From Cloacibacterium caeni (GTDB lineage Bacteria > Bacteroidota > Bacteroidia > Flavobacteriales > Weeksellaceae): DNA of 64,000 nt. Below the pieces are notes generated by a model. It was not told the origin of the DNA, made no database searches, and saw only the letters and a list, made by a program, of their open reading frames with translations. Within the stretch, counting starts at the first letter, position 1; each line of letters starts with the position of its first letter. Of this stretch, positions 55,704-62,613 are shown one piece after another. The stretch is from NCBI RefSeq assembly GCF_907163105.1, contig NZ_OU015321.1:1178001-1242000 (forward strand), read 5' to 3'. The translations under genes were made by a program, and so were the position numbers.

Positions 55704-56354
55704 TTATTTATTTCTATCCTGCAACATCGGCACGAATTTATACGCTCCGAATTCTTCTTTTTCAAATTCTTTTTCAGAAATTTTGGTAAATCTATAGAGA
55801 ATTTGTTCGTCTGTTTTTCCCATAGGAATGACCATTTTCCCTCCTATTTTGAGCTGTTTCAACAGTTCTATGGGAAGAATTTCTGCACCACAAGTCACCA
55901 AAATTTTATCAAAAGGCGCAAAAGTGGGCAAACCTAAAAATCCATCTCCAAAACTTTGAAATTTCGGACGAAGATGCATTTCACGGAGTTTTTTCTGTGC
56001 AAAATCGTGCAAATCTTTTTGTCTTTCTACGGTGTAAACAAAAGCATTCATATTGACCAAAACTGCAGTTTGATAACCGCAACCTGTACCAATTTCCAGA
56101 ATTTTTTCCTTTTCCTGAACTTCTAATAATTCGGTTTGTTCGGCAACAGTAGAAGGATGCGAAATGGTTTGATTGGCCGCAATAGGAAATGCCCTGTCTT
56201 CATAAGCAAAATCCTCAAAAACACTTTCTAAAAAAAGATGACGCGGAACTTCATTCATGGCTTTTAACACATTTTCATCTGAAATTCCAATTTTTTCGCG
56301 TAGATATTCTACTAAAATTTTACGTTTTCCTTTATGTACAAATGAGTCCTGCAT
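55704..56354 (-). CDS. pcm: Protein-L-isoaspartate O-methyltransferase
   Basis: A 216-aa SAM-dependent methyltransferase that repairs isoaspartyl residues in aged proteins. ENVLKAMNEVPRHLFL and AFPIAANQTISHPSTVA precede the SAM motif EIGTGCGYQTAVL, and GDGFLGLPTFAPFDKILVTCGA follows. The length fits bacterial Pcm. It is first in a two-gene operon with the nitroreductase, and its promoter shares the divergent region with the Gfo/Idh gene. Confidence 0.93.
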   Translation of the reverse strand: MQDSFVHKGKRKILVEYLREKIGISDENVLKAMNEVPRHLFLESVFEDFAYEDRAFPIAANQTISHPSTVAEQTELLEVQEKEKILEIGTGCGYQTAVLVNMNAFVYTVERQKDLHDFAQKKLREMHLRPKFQSFGDGFLGLPTFAPFDKILVTCGAEILPIELLKQLKIGGKMVIPMGKTDEQILYRFTKISEKEFEKEEFGAYKFVPMLQDRNK

Positions 56355-56391
56355 AAGAGTTGCGAGTTTCTAGATAAGATTTTGATTAAAA

Positions 56392-56422
56392 CAAAACTAC
56401 TACAAAATGTTGGAGTTTACAA
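56392..56422 (-). promoter_or_regulatory. Promoter of pcm
   Basis: Minus-strand -33 TTG (56422-56420) and -7 TAGTTTTG (56399-56392) with 20-bp spacing. The predicted leader includes GAGTTGCGAGTTT at 56358-56370, nearly the inverse of the array at 56411-56459. Confidence 0.6.
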
Positions 56423-56459
56423 AAACTCGTAACTCTAATCTGGTAACTCGAACCAAATT
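56411..56459. repeat. 7-bp-period array in divergent promoter region
   Basis: In phase: TGGAGTT, TACAAAA, ACTCGTA, ACTCTAA, TCTGGTA, ACTCGAA. It covers the region upstream of the Gfo/Idh gene. An inverted partner of about 14 bp lies at 56357-56370 beside the pcm start. Confidence 0.7.
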
Positions 56460-56486
56460 TCTTATCTTTACCAAAACAAAATTTCT

Positions 56487-57449
56487 ATGTTAAAGGCAGG
56501 TTTAGTAGGTGCTGGTCACCTTGGAAAAATTCACTTAAGACTTCTTAATCAATCTGATAAATATGAACTCGTAGGTTTTCACGACAAAGATGTAGAAAAC
56601 GGAAAAAAACTAGAAGCAGAGTTCGGATACAAATATTTTGAAAATTTTGATGATTTATTGGCGGAAATAGACATGTTAGACATTGTTACGCCTACTGTTT
56701 ATCATTACGATTACGCCATGAAAGCCATAGAAAGAGGGCTTCATTTTTTTATAGAAAAACCAGTAACCCAAACGCTGAAACAAGCAGAAGAAATTCTCTA
56801 TAAATGCAGAGAAAACGGTATAAAAGCACAAGTAGGTCACGTAGAAAGATACAATCCAGCGTTTATCGCTACCAAAGATTTCATCCAAAATCCTATGTTT
56901 ATCGAAATTCACCGATTGGCAGAATTTAATCCGAGAGGAACTGATGTTTCGGTGGTTCTGGATTTGATGATTCACGATTTAGACATTTTACTTTCTATTG
57001 TAAAATCTAAGGTGAAAAACATTCACGCAAGTGGTGTTTGCGTGGTTTCTAAAACACCAGATATTTGCAACGCGAGAATTGAATTTGAAAATGGCTGCGT
57101 AGCGAATCTTACCACTTCTAGAATTTCGATGAAAGCGATGAGAAAATCTAGATTTTTCCAACAAGATGCTTATATTTCTGTAGATTTCTTGGAGAAAAAA
57201 GCGGAAGTCATCAGAATGAAAGAAGCGCCAGAACATCCTACCGATTTTGACATGATTATCGAAAATGCAGATGGTGAAAAATCTCAAATTTTATTTGAAT
57301 ATCCAAACATTCAACCGAATAATGCTATTTTAGACGAACTGAATTCTTTTGCTGATGCGATTAATGAAAACCGTGAAGTAGAAGTTTCATTAGAAGACGG
57401 AACAGAAGCGCTGAAAGTAGCTTTGGAGATTATGAAGTTGATTTCTTAA
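56487..57449 (+). CDS. Gfo/Idh/MocA family oxidoreductase
   Basis: A 320-aa NAD(P)-dependent sugar-type oxidoreductase. The Rossmann loop GAGHLG is at 8-13, the EKP motif is at 90-92 (FFIEKPVTQ), and GHVERYNPAF starts the substrate domain; H164-like residues in DLMIHDLDILLS complete the site. Substrates are usually sugars, inositol or aminosugars and cannot be read here. A near-consensus -7 box TATCTTTA is at 56463-56470. A heptad array follows the stop by 2 bp. Confidence 0.9.
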   Translation: MLKAGLVGAGHLGKIHLRLLNQSDKYELVGFHDKDVENGKKLEAEFGYKYFENFDDLLAEIDMLDIVTPTVYHYDYAMKAIERGLHFFIEKPVTQTLKQAEEILYKCRENGIKAQVGHVERYNPAFIATKDFIQNPMFIEIHRLAEFNPRGTDVSVVLDLMIHDLDILLSIVKSKVKNIHASGVCVVSKTPDICNARIEFENGCVANLTTSRISMKAMRKSRFFQQDAYISVDFLEKKAEVIRMKEAPEHPTDFDMIIENADGEKSQILFEYPNIQPNNAILDELNSFADAINENREVEVSLEDGTEALKVALEIMKLIS

Positions 57450-57450
57450 A

Positions 57451-57485
57451 TTGGCTAAAAGCTGGAAGCTGGAAGTTTACATAAA
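57451..57485. repeat. 7-bp-period array after Gfo/Idh gene
   Basis: TTGGCTA, AAAGCTG, GAAGCTG, GAAGTTT and ACATAAA, starting 2 bp after the stop codon. Confidence 0.7.
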
Positions 57486-57500
57486 TATAAACACAAATTT

Positions 57501-57520
57501 TGTCATTCCGTAGAAATCTA
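57501..57520 (+). repeat. GTCATTCCG element A
   Basis: TGTCATTCCGTAGAAATCTA just before the 57529 gene; faces element B on its other side. Confidence 0.7.
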
Positions 57521-57528
57521 TATTAATC

Positions 57529-58128
57529 ATGAAAATTGTTATAAACTTTTTGGCAATTATTCTCCTCTTTTTTTCATTTATTCATTGTAGTAAAAACACT
57601 GAAAAAGATGAATATGAAATTGTAAATTTAATTTTACAAAAAAATGTGACAGCTTATGGAGTAAAAATTTTTCCACCAAAAAAAATCGCTTTTGGTTCTG
57701 CAGAACATAAAAAATTTAACGATAGTCTTATTAATAGTGGTAATTTGACTTATCATATTGAGCCATTTTTTTTCAAGCTTGACACTCTTAAATATTATAA
57801 CTCGAATAAAATTAAAAATATTGATGAATATGAATCCTCAATCATTTTGAATAATAAGACTGAAAAAAAAATTGATTTCAACAAAATTAAAATAGACAAT
57901 TTTAAAAGAGTTGATGTAATTCCTTGTAAAGATCAATATCTTGATAATTGTGATAAATACTTCACTTTTACATTTAAAATCTCCGAAATAGTTATAAATA
58001 AAAGTAAAGCTTACGTTGAATTAAATTTTCAGTGTGGTGCAAAATGTGGAAAAGGAATAAAGTATGAATTAAAAAAAGAAAATGGAACTTGGAAAATTGA
58101 TAAAGAAAATCTAATTTGGATTTCTTAA
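57529..58128 (+). CDS. Orphan lipoprotein
   Basis: A 199-aa lipoprotein, not recognised. Lipobox SFIHC at about residue 20 after a strong hydrophobic signal. The mature part is rich in Asn, Lys and Ile, with four Cys: CKDQYLDNCDKYF and CGAKCGKG, perhaps two disulfides. The end YELKKENGTWKIDKENLIW looks like an immunity-protein or NTF2-like C-terminal strand pair, only a resemblance. Lower GC than its neighbours. Bracketed by inverted GTCATTCCG elements A and B, suggesting recent acquisition. Confidence 0.6.
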   Translation: MKIVINFLAIILLFFSFIHCSKNTEKDEYEIVNLILQKNVTAYGVKIFPPKKIAFGSAEHKKFNDSLINSGNLTYHIEPFFFKLDTLKYYNSNKIKNIDEYESSIILNNKTEKKIDFNKIKIDNFKRVDVIPCKDQYLDNCDKYFTFTFKISEIVINKSKAYVELNFQCGAKCGKGIKYELKKENGTWKIDKENLIWIS

Positions 58129-58134
58129 TTAATT

Positions 58135-58194
58135 CAGATTCATACGGAAATCGAAGATTAGACGAAGTCAATGACAAACTAAACGCATAAAATT
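58135..58194 (-). repeat. GTCATTCCG element B, interrupted
   Basis: Minus-strand orientation; AGATTCATACGGAAA, then about 20 bp of extra sequence, then ATGACAAACTAAACGC. The last 17 bp ACTAAACGCATAAAATT are identical to element D and end 5 bp before the beta-lactamase start. Confidence 0.65.
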
Positions 58195-58199
58195 TTAAT

Positions 58200-59081
58200 A
58201 TGAAAAAACTCACCATACTTTTTCTACTCATCTCCATTTTTAATTGCGCACAAAAAGCCGAACTGAAAAAAGAAATTTCTAAAATTACCGAAGGGAAAAA
58301 AGCTACAGTTGCGGTTTCTGTTTTGGGAATAGATTTTCCATTTCAATACAACAACAATAATGCGGAGAAAAAACTTCCGATGCAAAGTGTTTTTAAATAT
58401 CATATTGCTTTGGCGGTTTTGGATTTGGTAGATCAAGGCAAACTTTCTCTCGACCAAAAAGTGTTTATCAAAAAATCTGAATTGTTGCCTCAAACTTGGA
58501 GTCCAATTCGTGAGAAAAATCCGGAAGGAAATTTTGAAATGCTTATTTCTGAACTCATAGAATATACCGTTGCAATGAGCGACAATGTTGGTTGCGATGT
58601 TCTTTTACGATTGATTGGTGGACCAAAAGTAGTTCATGATTTTCTGATTTCTAAAGGTGTAAAAGACACGCAAATTGTTTATAATGAAGAGATTATGCAA
58701 AGTGAATGGAAAAACCAATACGAAAATTACACCACGATGAAATCTGCCACGAAATTGTTGAAGGATTTCTACCAAGGAAAAATTTTGTCTAAAAAATCTA
58801 CAGAATTTTTGTTGGCTGTGATGTACAGAACTTCTACAGGTTTAAATAAAATTGTAGAACAATTGCCAAAATCTGCAAAAGTAGCGCACAAAACAGGTTC
58901 TTCTGGACACAATGACGAAGGTTTAATTGGCGCAGAAAACGACATTGCCATCATTACTTTACCCAACGGAAAAACCTATGCAATTGCAATTTTTGTAAGT
59001 GATTCTACCGAAAGTTATGATGTAACGTGTAAATTGATTTCGGATATTTCTAAAGTGGTTTTTGAGAATTTAGAAAAGTAG
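58200..59081 (+). CDS. bla: Class A beta-lactamase, subclass A2-like
   Basis: A 293-aa serine beta-lactamase. S63-V-F-K66 is the Ser70/Lys73 motif, S127-D-N129 the SDN loop, and K231-T-G the KTG motif. The omega-loop region NEEIM is like that of A2 enzymes of Bacteroidota such as CGA/CIA and CfxA families, not the ExxLN of TEM. The N-terminus has a signal peptide with possible lipobox IFNC at residue 16, so it may be membrane anchored. Spectrum cannot be told from sequence by eye. It is intrinsic-looking, yet sits among repeat elements. Confidence 0.88.
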   Translation: MKKLTILFLLISIFNCAQKAELKKEISKITEGKKATVAVSVLGIDFPFQYNNNNAEKKLPMQSVFKYHIALAVLDLVDQGKLSLDQKVFIKKSELLPQTWSPIREKNPEGNFEMLISELIEYTVAMSDNVGCDVLLRLIGGPKVVHDFLISKGVKDTQIVYNEEIMQSEWKNQYENYTTMKSATKLLKDFYQGKILSKKSTEFLLAVMYRTSTGLNKIVEQLPKSAKVAHKTGSSGHNDEGLIGAENDIAIITLPNGKTYAIAIFVSDSTESYDVTCKLISDISKVVFENLEK

Positions 59082-59101
59082 TATTTTTAGAAAACAATTT
59101 T

Positions 59102-59132
59102 AACCGCAAGTTTGTCATTCCGAAGGAATCTA
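59102..59132 (+). repeat. GTCATTCCG element C
   Basis: AACCGCAAGTTTGTCATTCC followed by GAAGGAATCTA, just after the beta-lactamase gene and facing element D across the small gene at 59150. Confidence 0.7.
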
Positions 59133-59149
59133 AATTCATTTAAAAATTT

Positions 59150-59488
59150 ATGTATTTTGTAATAGTAATAATTCTTCTGATTTTTATTTTTCAAATTTTT
59201 AAAAAAAGTAGATTTTTGAAAATAAGAAATTCTTCAACGAAAACAAGCGCTAAAATTATTGAATTTAGAAAAGAAAAAATTCAAAGTTTGAGAAACGATT
59301 ACACAAAAATTTATTATCCATATATTTCAATAAATAACGAAACTGAATTACATAGACTATCAAATGCAAATAGTTGGATAAAGGAATATAAGATTAATGA
59401 AACAATTGAAGTTTTTAATTATGGAGATAAATGGATTGATTGGAACACCTATAACAAAGGACTTTATAAATTAATTCCTCATTTTTAG
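59150..59488 (+). CDS. Small membrane-anchored orphan protein (DUF3592-like)
   Basis: A 112-aa protein with one N-terminal membrane helix (residues 2-18) and a small beta domain (AKIIEFRKEKIQSLRNDYTKIYYPYISI). The shape is like DUF3592 single-helix proteins, but no family is certain. Low GC. It is enclosed by inverted elements C and D, 18 bp and 3 bp away. Confidence 0.55.
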   Translation: MYFVIVIILLIFIFQIFKKSRFLKIRNSSTKTSAKIIEFRKEKIQSLRNDYTKIYYPYISINNETELHRLSNANSWIKEYKINETIEVFNYGDKWIDWNTYNKGLYKLIPHF

Positions 59489-59490
59489 GT

Positions 59491-59528
59491 TAGATTCCTA
59501 CGGAATGACAGACTAAACGCATAAAATT
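59491..59528 (-). repeat. GTCATTCCG element D
   Basis: TAGATTCCTACGGAATGACA followed by GACTAAACGCATAAAATT. The reverse of C in its first half and identical to B in its last 17 bp. It contains the TTCCTACGGAA core also found in the doublet family. Confidence 0.75.
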
Positions 59529-59552
59529 AAATATTGAATTTTAAATAAACAT

Positions 59553-60443
59553 ATGAAGAACATCGTTGTAATCGGAGCTGGAACCATGGGAAACGGAATT
59601 GCCCATACTTTTGCTCAAACTGGTTTTAAAGTAAATTTGGTAGATGTAAAACAAGAGAATTTAGATAGAGCACTTTCTATTATTTCAAAAAATCTTGACA
59701 GAATTATTGCCAAAGGAAACCTTACCGAAGAACAAAAAGCAGAAACTCTTGGAAACATTACTACTTTCACAGCGCTTTCTGATGCTTGCGGAAACGCAGA
59801 TTTAATCGTAGAAGCAGCAACAGAAAACCAAGATTTGAAGTTGAAAATTTTCAAGCAAATGGATGAATTGGCGCCAGAAAATTGTATTCTCGCCACCAAT
59901 ACTTCATCTATTTCTATCACTAAAATTGCTTCGGCTACAAAACGCCCAGAAAAAGTAATCGGAATGCACTTTATGAATCCAGTTCCGATTATGAAATTGG
60001 TAGAAATCATTAAAGGCTACTCTACTTCTAAAGAAACTTTTGATGCCATTTTTGAAATGTCTAAAACTTTAGGAAAAGTTCCTGTAGAAGTGAATGATTA
60101 TCCAGGTTTTGTGGCGAATAGAATTCTTATGCCAATGATTAACGAAGCGATTGAAACACTTTACAACGGAGTTGCTGGTGTAGAAGAAATTGACACCGTA
60201 ATGAAATTGGGAATGGCTCATCCAATGGGACCGCTTCAGTTGGCAGATTTCATAGGATTAGACGTTTGTTTGGCGATTCTCAATGTTATGTATGATGGTT
60301 TCAAAAACCCGAAATACGCTCCAAATCCATTATTAGTGAATATGGTAATGGCTGGAAAAATGGGTGTAAAATCAGGTGAAGGCTTTTACGATTATTCAGA
60401 ATCTAAAAAAGCAGAAAAAGTAGCGAAAATGTTTGCGAAATAA
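59553..60443 (+). CDS. hbd: 3-hydroxybutyryl-CoA dehydrogenase
   Basis: A 296-aa NAD-dependent 3-hydroxyacyl-CoA dehydrogenase. GAGTMG (residues 8-13), IVEAATENQDLK, ATNTSSISIT, and GMHFMNPVPIMKLVEII with the catalytic His and Asn; DYPGFVANRILMPMINEA and GMAHPMGPLQLADFIGLD complete the C-terminal domain. It is short-chain type, acting in fatty acid oxidation or butanoyl-CoA interconversion. No thiolase or crotonase is adjacent. Confidence 0.93.
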   Translation: MKNIVVIGAGTMGNGIAHTFAQTGFKVNLVDVKQENLDRALSIISKNLDRIIAKGNLTEEQKAETLGNITTFTALSDACGNADLIVEAATENQDLKLKIFKQMDELAPENCILATNTSSISITKIASATKRPEKVIGMHFMNPVPIMKLVEIIKGYSTSKETFDAIFEMSKTLGKVPVEVNDYPGFVANRILMPMINEAIETLYNGVAGVEEIDTVMKLGMAHPMGPLQLADFIGLDVCLAILNVMYDGFKNPKYAPNPLLVNMVMAGKMGVKSGEGFYDYSESKKAEKVAKMFAK

Positions 60444-60456
60444 ACCTCAACCTAAA

Positions 60457-60478
60457 TCCTTCTCCTAAAGGAGAAGGA
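60457..60478. repeat. Hairpin before the 60486 gene
   Basis: TCCTTCTCCT-AA-AGGAGAAGGA, a perfect 10-bp stem 8 bp upstream of the next start. Could act as terminator for hbd or limit translation of the next gene. Tip resembles the CTAAAG family. Confidence 0.6.
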
Positions 60479-60485
60479 CTTTATT

Positions 60486-61808
60486 ATGCGAAACCGAACT
60501 CAAGAACAGTATTTAAAAATCTCAGTATTCGTCATTACTTTGGTGATGATTGTTTTGCGTTTTTTGCTCAACGAAAAAGGAAGAGTCACGCCAGATTCTA
60601 TCCGTTTTATGAGACAGGCTCACGTTTTTCCAGAAATCGACAATACTACTGCTCCATTGCTTTATCCTTTATTCATAAAGGTTTTCACTGTGTTTACAGA
60701 TGAATTTTGGTCAAGTAAAATTGTGGGAATATTGTGTTACCTTTTCATGGTGTTTTTCGCTTGGAAAAAGAAATTTTATTGGCGAGAAAGTCTTTTAGTT
60801 GGGGCTTTATTCTCTATGATTTCCTTGTTTGCAGCTACGCTTAGCGAAACATTATTCTTGCCCTTTTTATTCGTATTTTTCTATGTGGCAAGAAATGTTT
60901 TATTGGAGAAATATTCTAAAATTCTGAGCGTTTTCTTATTGAGTCTATCCGTTATTTTGCTGTTTAACATTCGTTATAGCGGTTTATTTTTCACGGGTGG
61001 ATTATTTGCTTTTGGAGTGTTGAATTACAAGAAAAGTTTTGCGAAAATCTACATCATTTCGAGTATTATTGGACTTATTTATGTTGCCGGTTATAAATTC
61101 TTCTTTATTGATGTTTTTAACCAAAATTACGTCAATAAATTTCTAGAAATTGGCTTAAAACCCACTTCATTGCTCGTAAAAGAGTTCTTTTTAGCCATAG
61201 GAACGAGTTTCAATCCTTTTATTCATATTCTCAATCCTAATGGTGGAATTCTCAATGTAGGAATTCTAGGAATTGGCTTTTTGAATATTGCATTTTTTAT
61301 CTTTATTTTCATTAAAAATAAACTTTCGGCAACTGAAAAGATGATGGTTTTCTTATCGGTTTTTGGAATCATTTGTTCGTTTTTCATTCAGTATTTTTAT
61401 CAGACAGATCCTTTAGATTATCGTTTATTGGCGCCGTTTACTTTCGGAATATGGCTGGTTTATTTCAAAAAACTTCATCAAATTTTCGGAAAATTGGTTT
61501 TTGCCATCGCTTTTTTAAGTTTAATGACAGGTTTTGTGTTCAGTTGGCTTTCCAGAGGTAATTATCTGGAAAACAGAAAACAAATGAAGGAATTTTTGGT
61601 TAAAGAAAATCTTTTGGACAGTAAAATTTACTATTACCGCCCCATTAAAGATGAAAATTTCAGTAGCTCTAAAATTTCTGAAATAATCAGCACGATAAAC
61701 CCAAGAGTTTACATCACCGAAAAACCTGAAGATTCTTTGAAAAAAGAAGTTTTAACAAAATTTAAGATAGAATCTAAAGTGAAAATGAACAAAAATAAAT
61801 TTCAATAA
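60486..61808 (+). CDS. Multispanning membrane protein, GT-C glycosyltransferase-like
   Basis: A 440-aa inner membrane protein with about 10-11 hydrophobic segments and a soluble C-terminal tail (about 370-440). After the first helix comes GRVTPDSIRFMRQAH, where an acidic residue in the first outer loop matches the pattern of lipid-linked GT-C (GT39-like) glycosyltransferases. No family motif proves it. Starts 42 bp after hbd on the same strand, with a hairpin between. Function unknown. Confidence 0.55.
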   Translation: MRNRTQEQYLKISVFVITLVMIVLRFLLNEKGRVTPDSIRFMRQAHVFPEIDNTTAPLLYPLFIKVFTVFTDEFWSSKIVGILCYLFMVFFAWKKKFYWRESLLVGALFSMISLFAATLSETLFLPFLFVFFYVARNVLLEKYSKILSVFLLSLSVILLFNIRYSGLFFTGGLFAFGVLNYKKSFAKIYIISSIIGLIYVAGYKFFFIDVFNQNYVNKFLEIGLKPTSLLVKEFFLAIGTSFNPFIHILNPNGGILNVGILGIGFLNIAFFIFIFIKNKLSATEKMMVFLSVFGIICSFFIQYFYQTDPLDYRLLAPFTFGIWLVYFKKLHQIFGKLVFAIAFLSLMTGFVFSWLSRGNYLENRKQMKEFLVKENLLDSKIYYYRPIKDENFSSSKISEIISTINPRVYITEKPEDSLKKEVLTKFKIESKVKMNKNKFQ

Positions 61809-61819
61809 ATAAATTTCAT

Positions 61820-61827
61820 TAACTTTG
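61820..61827 (+). promoter_or_regulatory. Candidate -7 box for the 61855 gene
   Basis: TAACTTTG fits TAnnTTTG, 27 bp before the start codon. Confidence 0.5.
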
Positions 61828-61854
61828 TACTTAAGAAATTAAAATTCTAAAAAT

Positions 61855-62097
61855 ATGAAACTCCCTAAATTTTTAATGGCAGATAATTCTGAATTTCCAG
61901 AAGATTTATTTGTAGTACACACAGAATACCCAAGATTCATCCTAAACGTAGAAGAAGAAGAGGTAGAATGGTTAGATGATCTAGAAGGTGACGACGAAGA
62001 AACCATCGCTAACGAAGCTACTCAAGTAGTAGAACAAGCATTCAAATGGTGCGACGAAGAGTTAGCTAAGTATGATGACGAAGAAGATGAAGACTAA
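61855..62097 (+). CDS. Small very acidic protein, conserved-looking
   Basis: An 80-aa protein rich in Asp and Glu (about one third of residues) that I do not recognise. It starts KLPKFLMADNSEFPEDLFVVHTEYPRFIL, then an acidic linker, a short helix (EATQVVEQAFKWCDEELAKY) and a DDEEDED end. No signal peptide. It has its own -7 box and terminator. Clean codon use and clear gene signals argue it is real and expressed. Confidence 0.7.
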   Translation: MKLPKFLMADNSEFPEDLFVVHTEYPRFILNVEEEEVEWLDDLEGDDEETIANEATQVVEQAFKWCDEELAKYDDEEDED

Positions 62098-62107
62098 ATC
62101 ATAAAAA

Positions 62108-62132
62108 AATCCTCGAAGTAATTTCGAGGATT
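62108..62132. terminator. Bidirectional terminator
   Basis: A perfect 10-bp stem AATCCTCGAA/TTCGAGGATT with A- and T-runs, between convergent genes. Confidence 0.8.
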
Positions 62133-62138
62133 CTTTTT

Positions 62139-62537
62139 TTATTGTTTCTTAAATTTCAATAGCAATAAATTATCTTTATAAAGTTCTAAATAACCTTCAT
62201 TGACTACATATTTATTCACTTGTTCTAACACTGTGAAATAACTTTGCTCAGTCATCATATTATCACAAGCCATTTTAGTAGCTCCGATATTTCCCACATC
62301 AAAAGTTCCAGTTGAAGCGGTAATCACCACATCAGAAAAATAGTTATTACAACCTCCGTTTCCTGTAATTCTCTTTCCTTCTATCACTAAAGTAGGTGCT
62401 TTCGCTCCTGAAAAATTATTATCTACCAAAGTCCATTTTGTATTGGCTACAGATTCTTGTTTAGAACCAATTTTAGAAATTGTAGCACATGAAATCACAG
62501 TTGTAGAAATCACAAGTGCCCAAAATATTTTTTTCAT
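62139..62537 (-). CDS. META-domain lipoprotein (HslJ-like)
   Basis: A 132-aa lipoprotein with lipobox ISCA at about residue 17. The META domain follows (NTKWTLVDNNFSGAKAPTLVIEGKRITGNGGCNNYF, ATKMACDNMMTEQSYFTVL), as in HslJ-type proteins linked to heat or antibiotic stress; role unproven. The start 62537 begins the signal, supported by a -7 box. The longer form from 62591 would overlap the pheT terminator. Confidence 0.85.
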   Translation of the reverse strand: MKKIFWALVISTTVISCATISKIGSKQESVANTKWTLVDNNFSGAKAPTLVIEGKRITGNGGCNNYFSDVVITASTGTFDVGNIGATKMACDNMMTEQSYFTVLEQVNKYVVNEGYLELYKDNLLLLKFKKQ

Positions 62538-62555
62538 ATGAAGATATTTATTATT

Positions 62556-62563
62556 CAAATGTA
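62556..62563 (-). promoter_or_regulatory. Candidate -7 box for the META gene
   Basis: Minus-strand TACATTTG fits TAnnTTTG, 18 bp before the start codon. Confidence 0.5.
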
Positions 62564-62569
62564 AGAAAA

Positions 62570-62599
62570 AAGTCGAGATTTTTATTCTCATCTCGACTT
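62570..62599 (-). terminator. Terminator after pheT
   Basis: A perfect 10-bp stem AAGTCGAGAT/ATCTCGACTT, with an A-run to its left (U-run on the minus strand). Confidence 0.75.
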
Positions 62600-62613
62600 A
62601 AATTTTTACTAAA

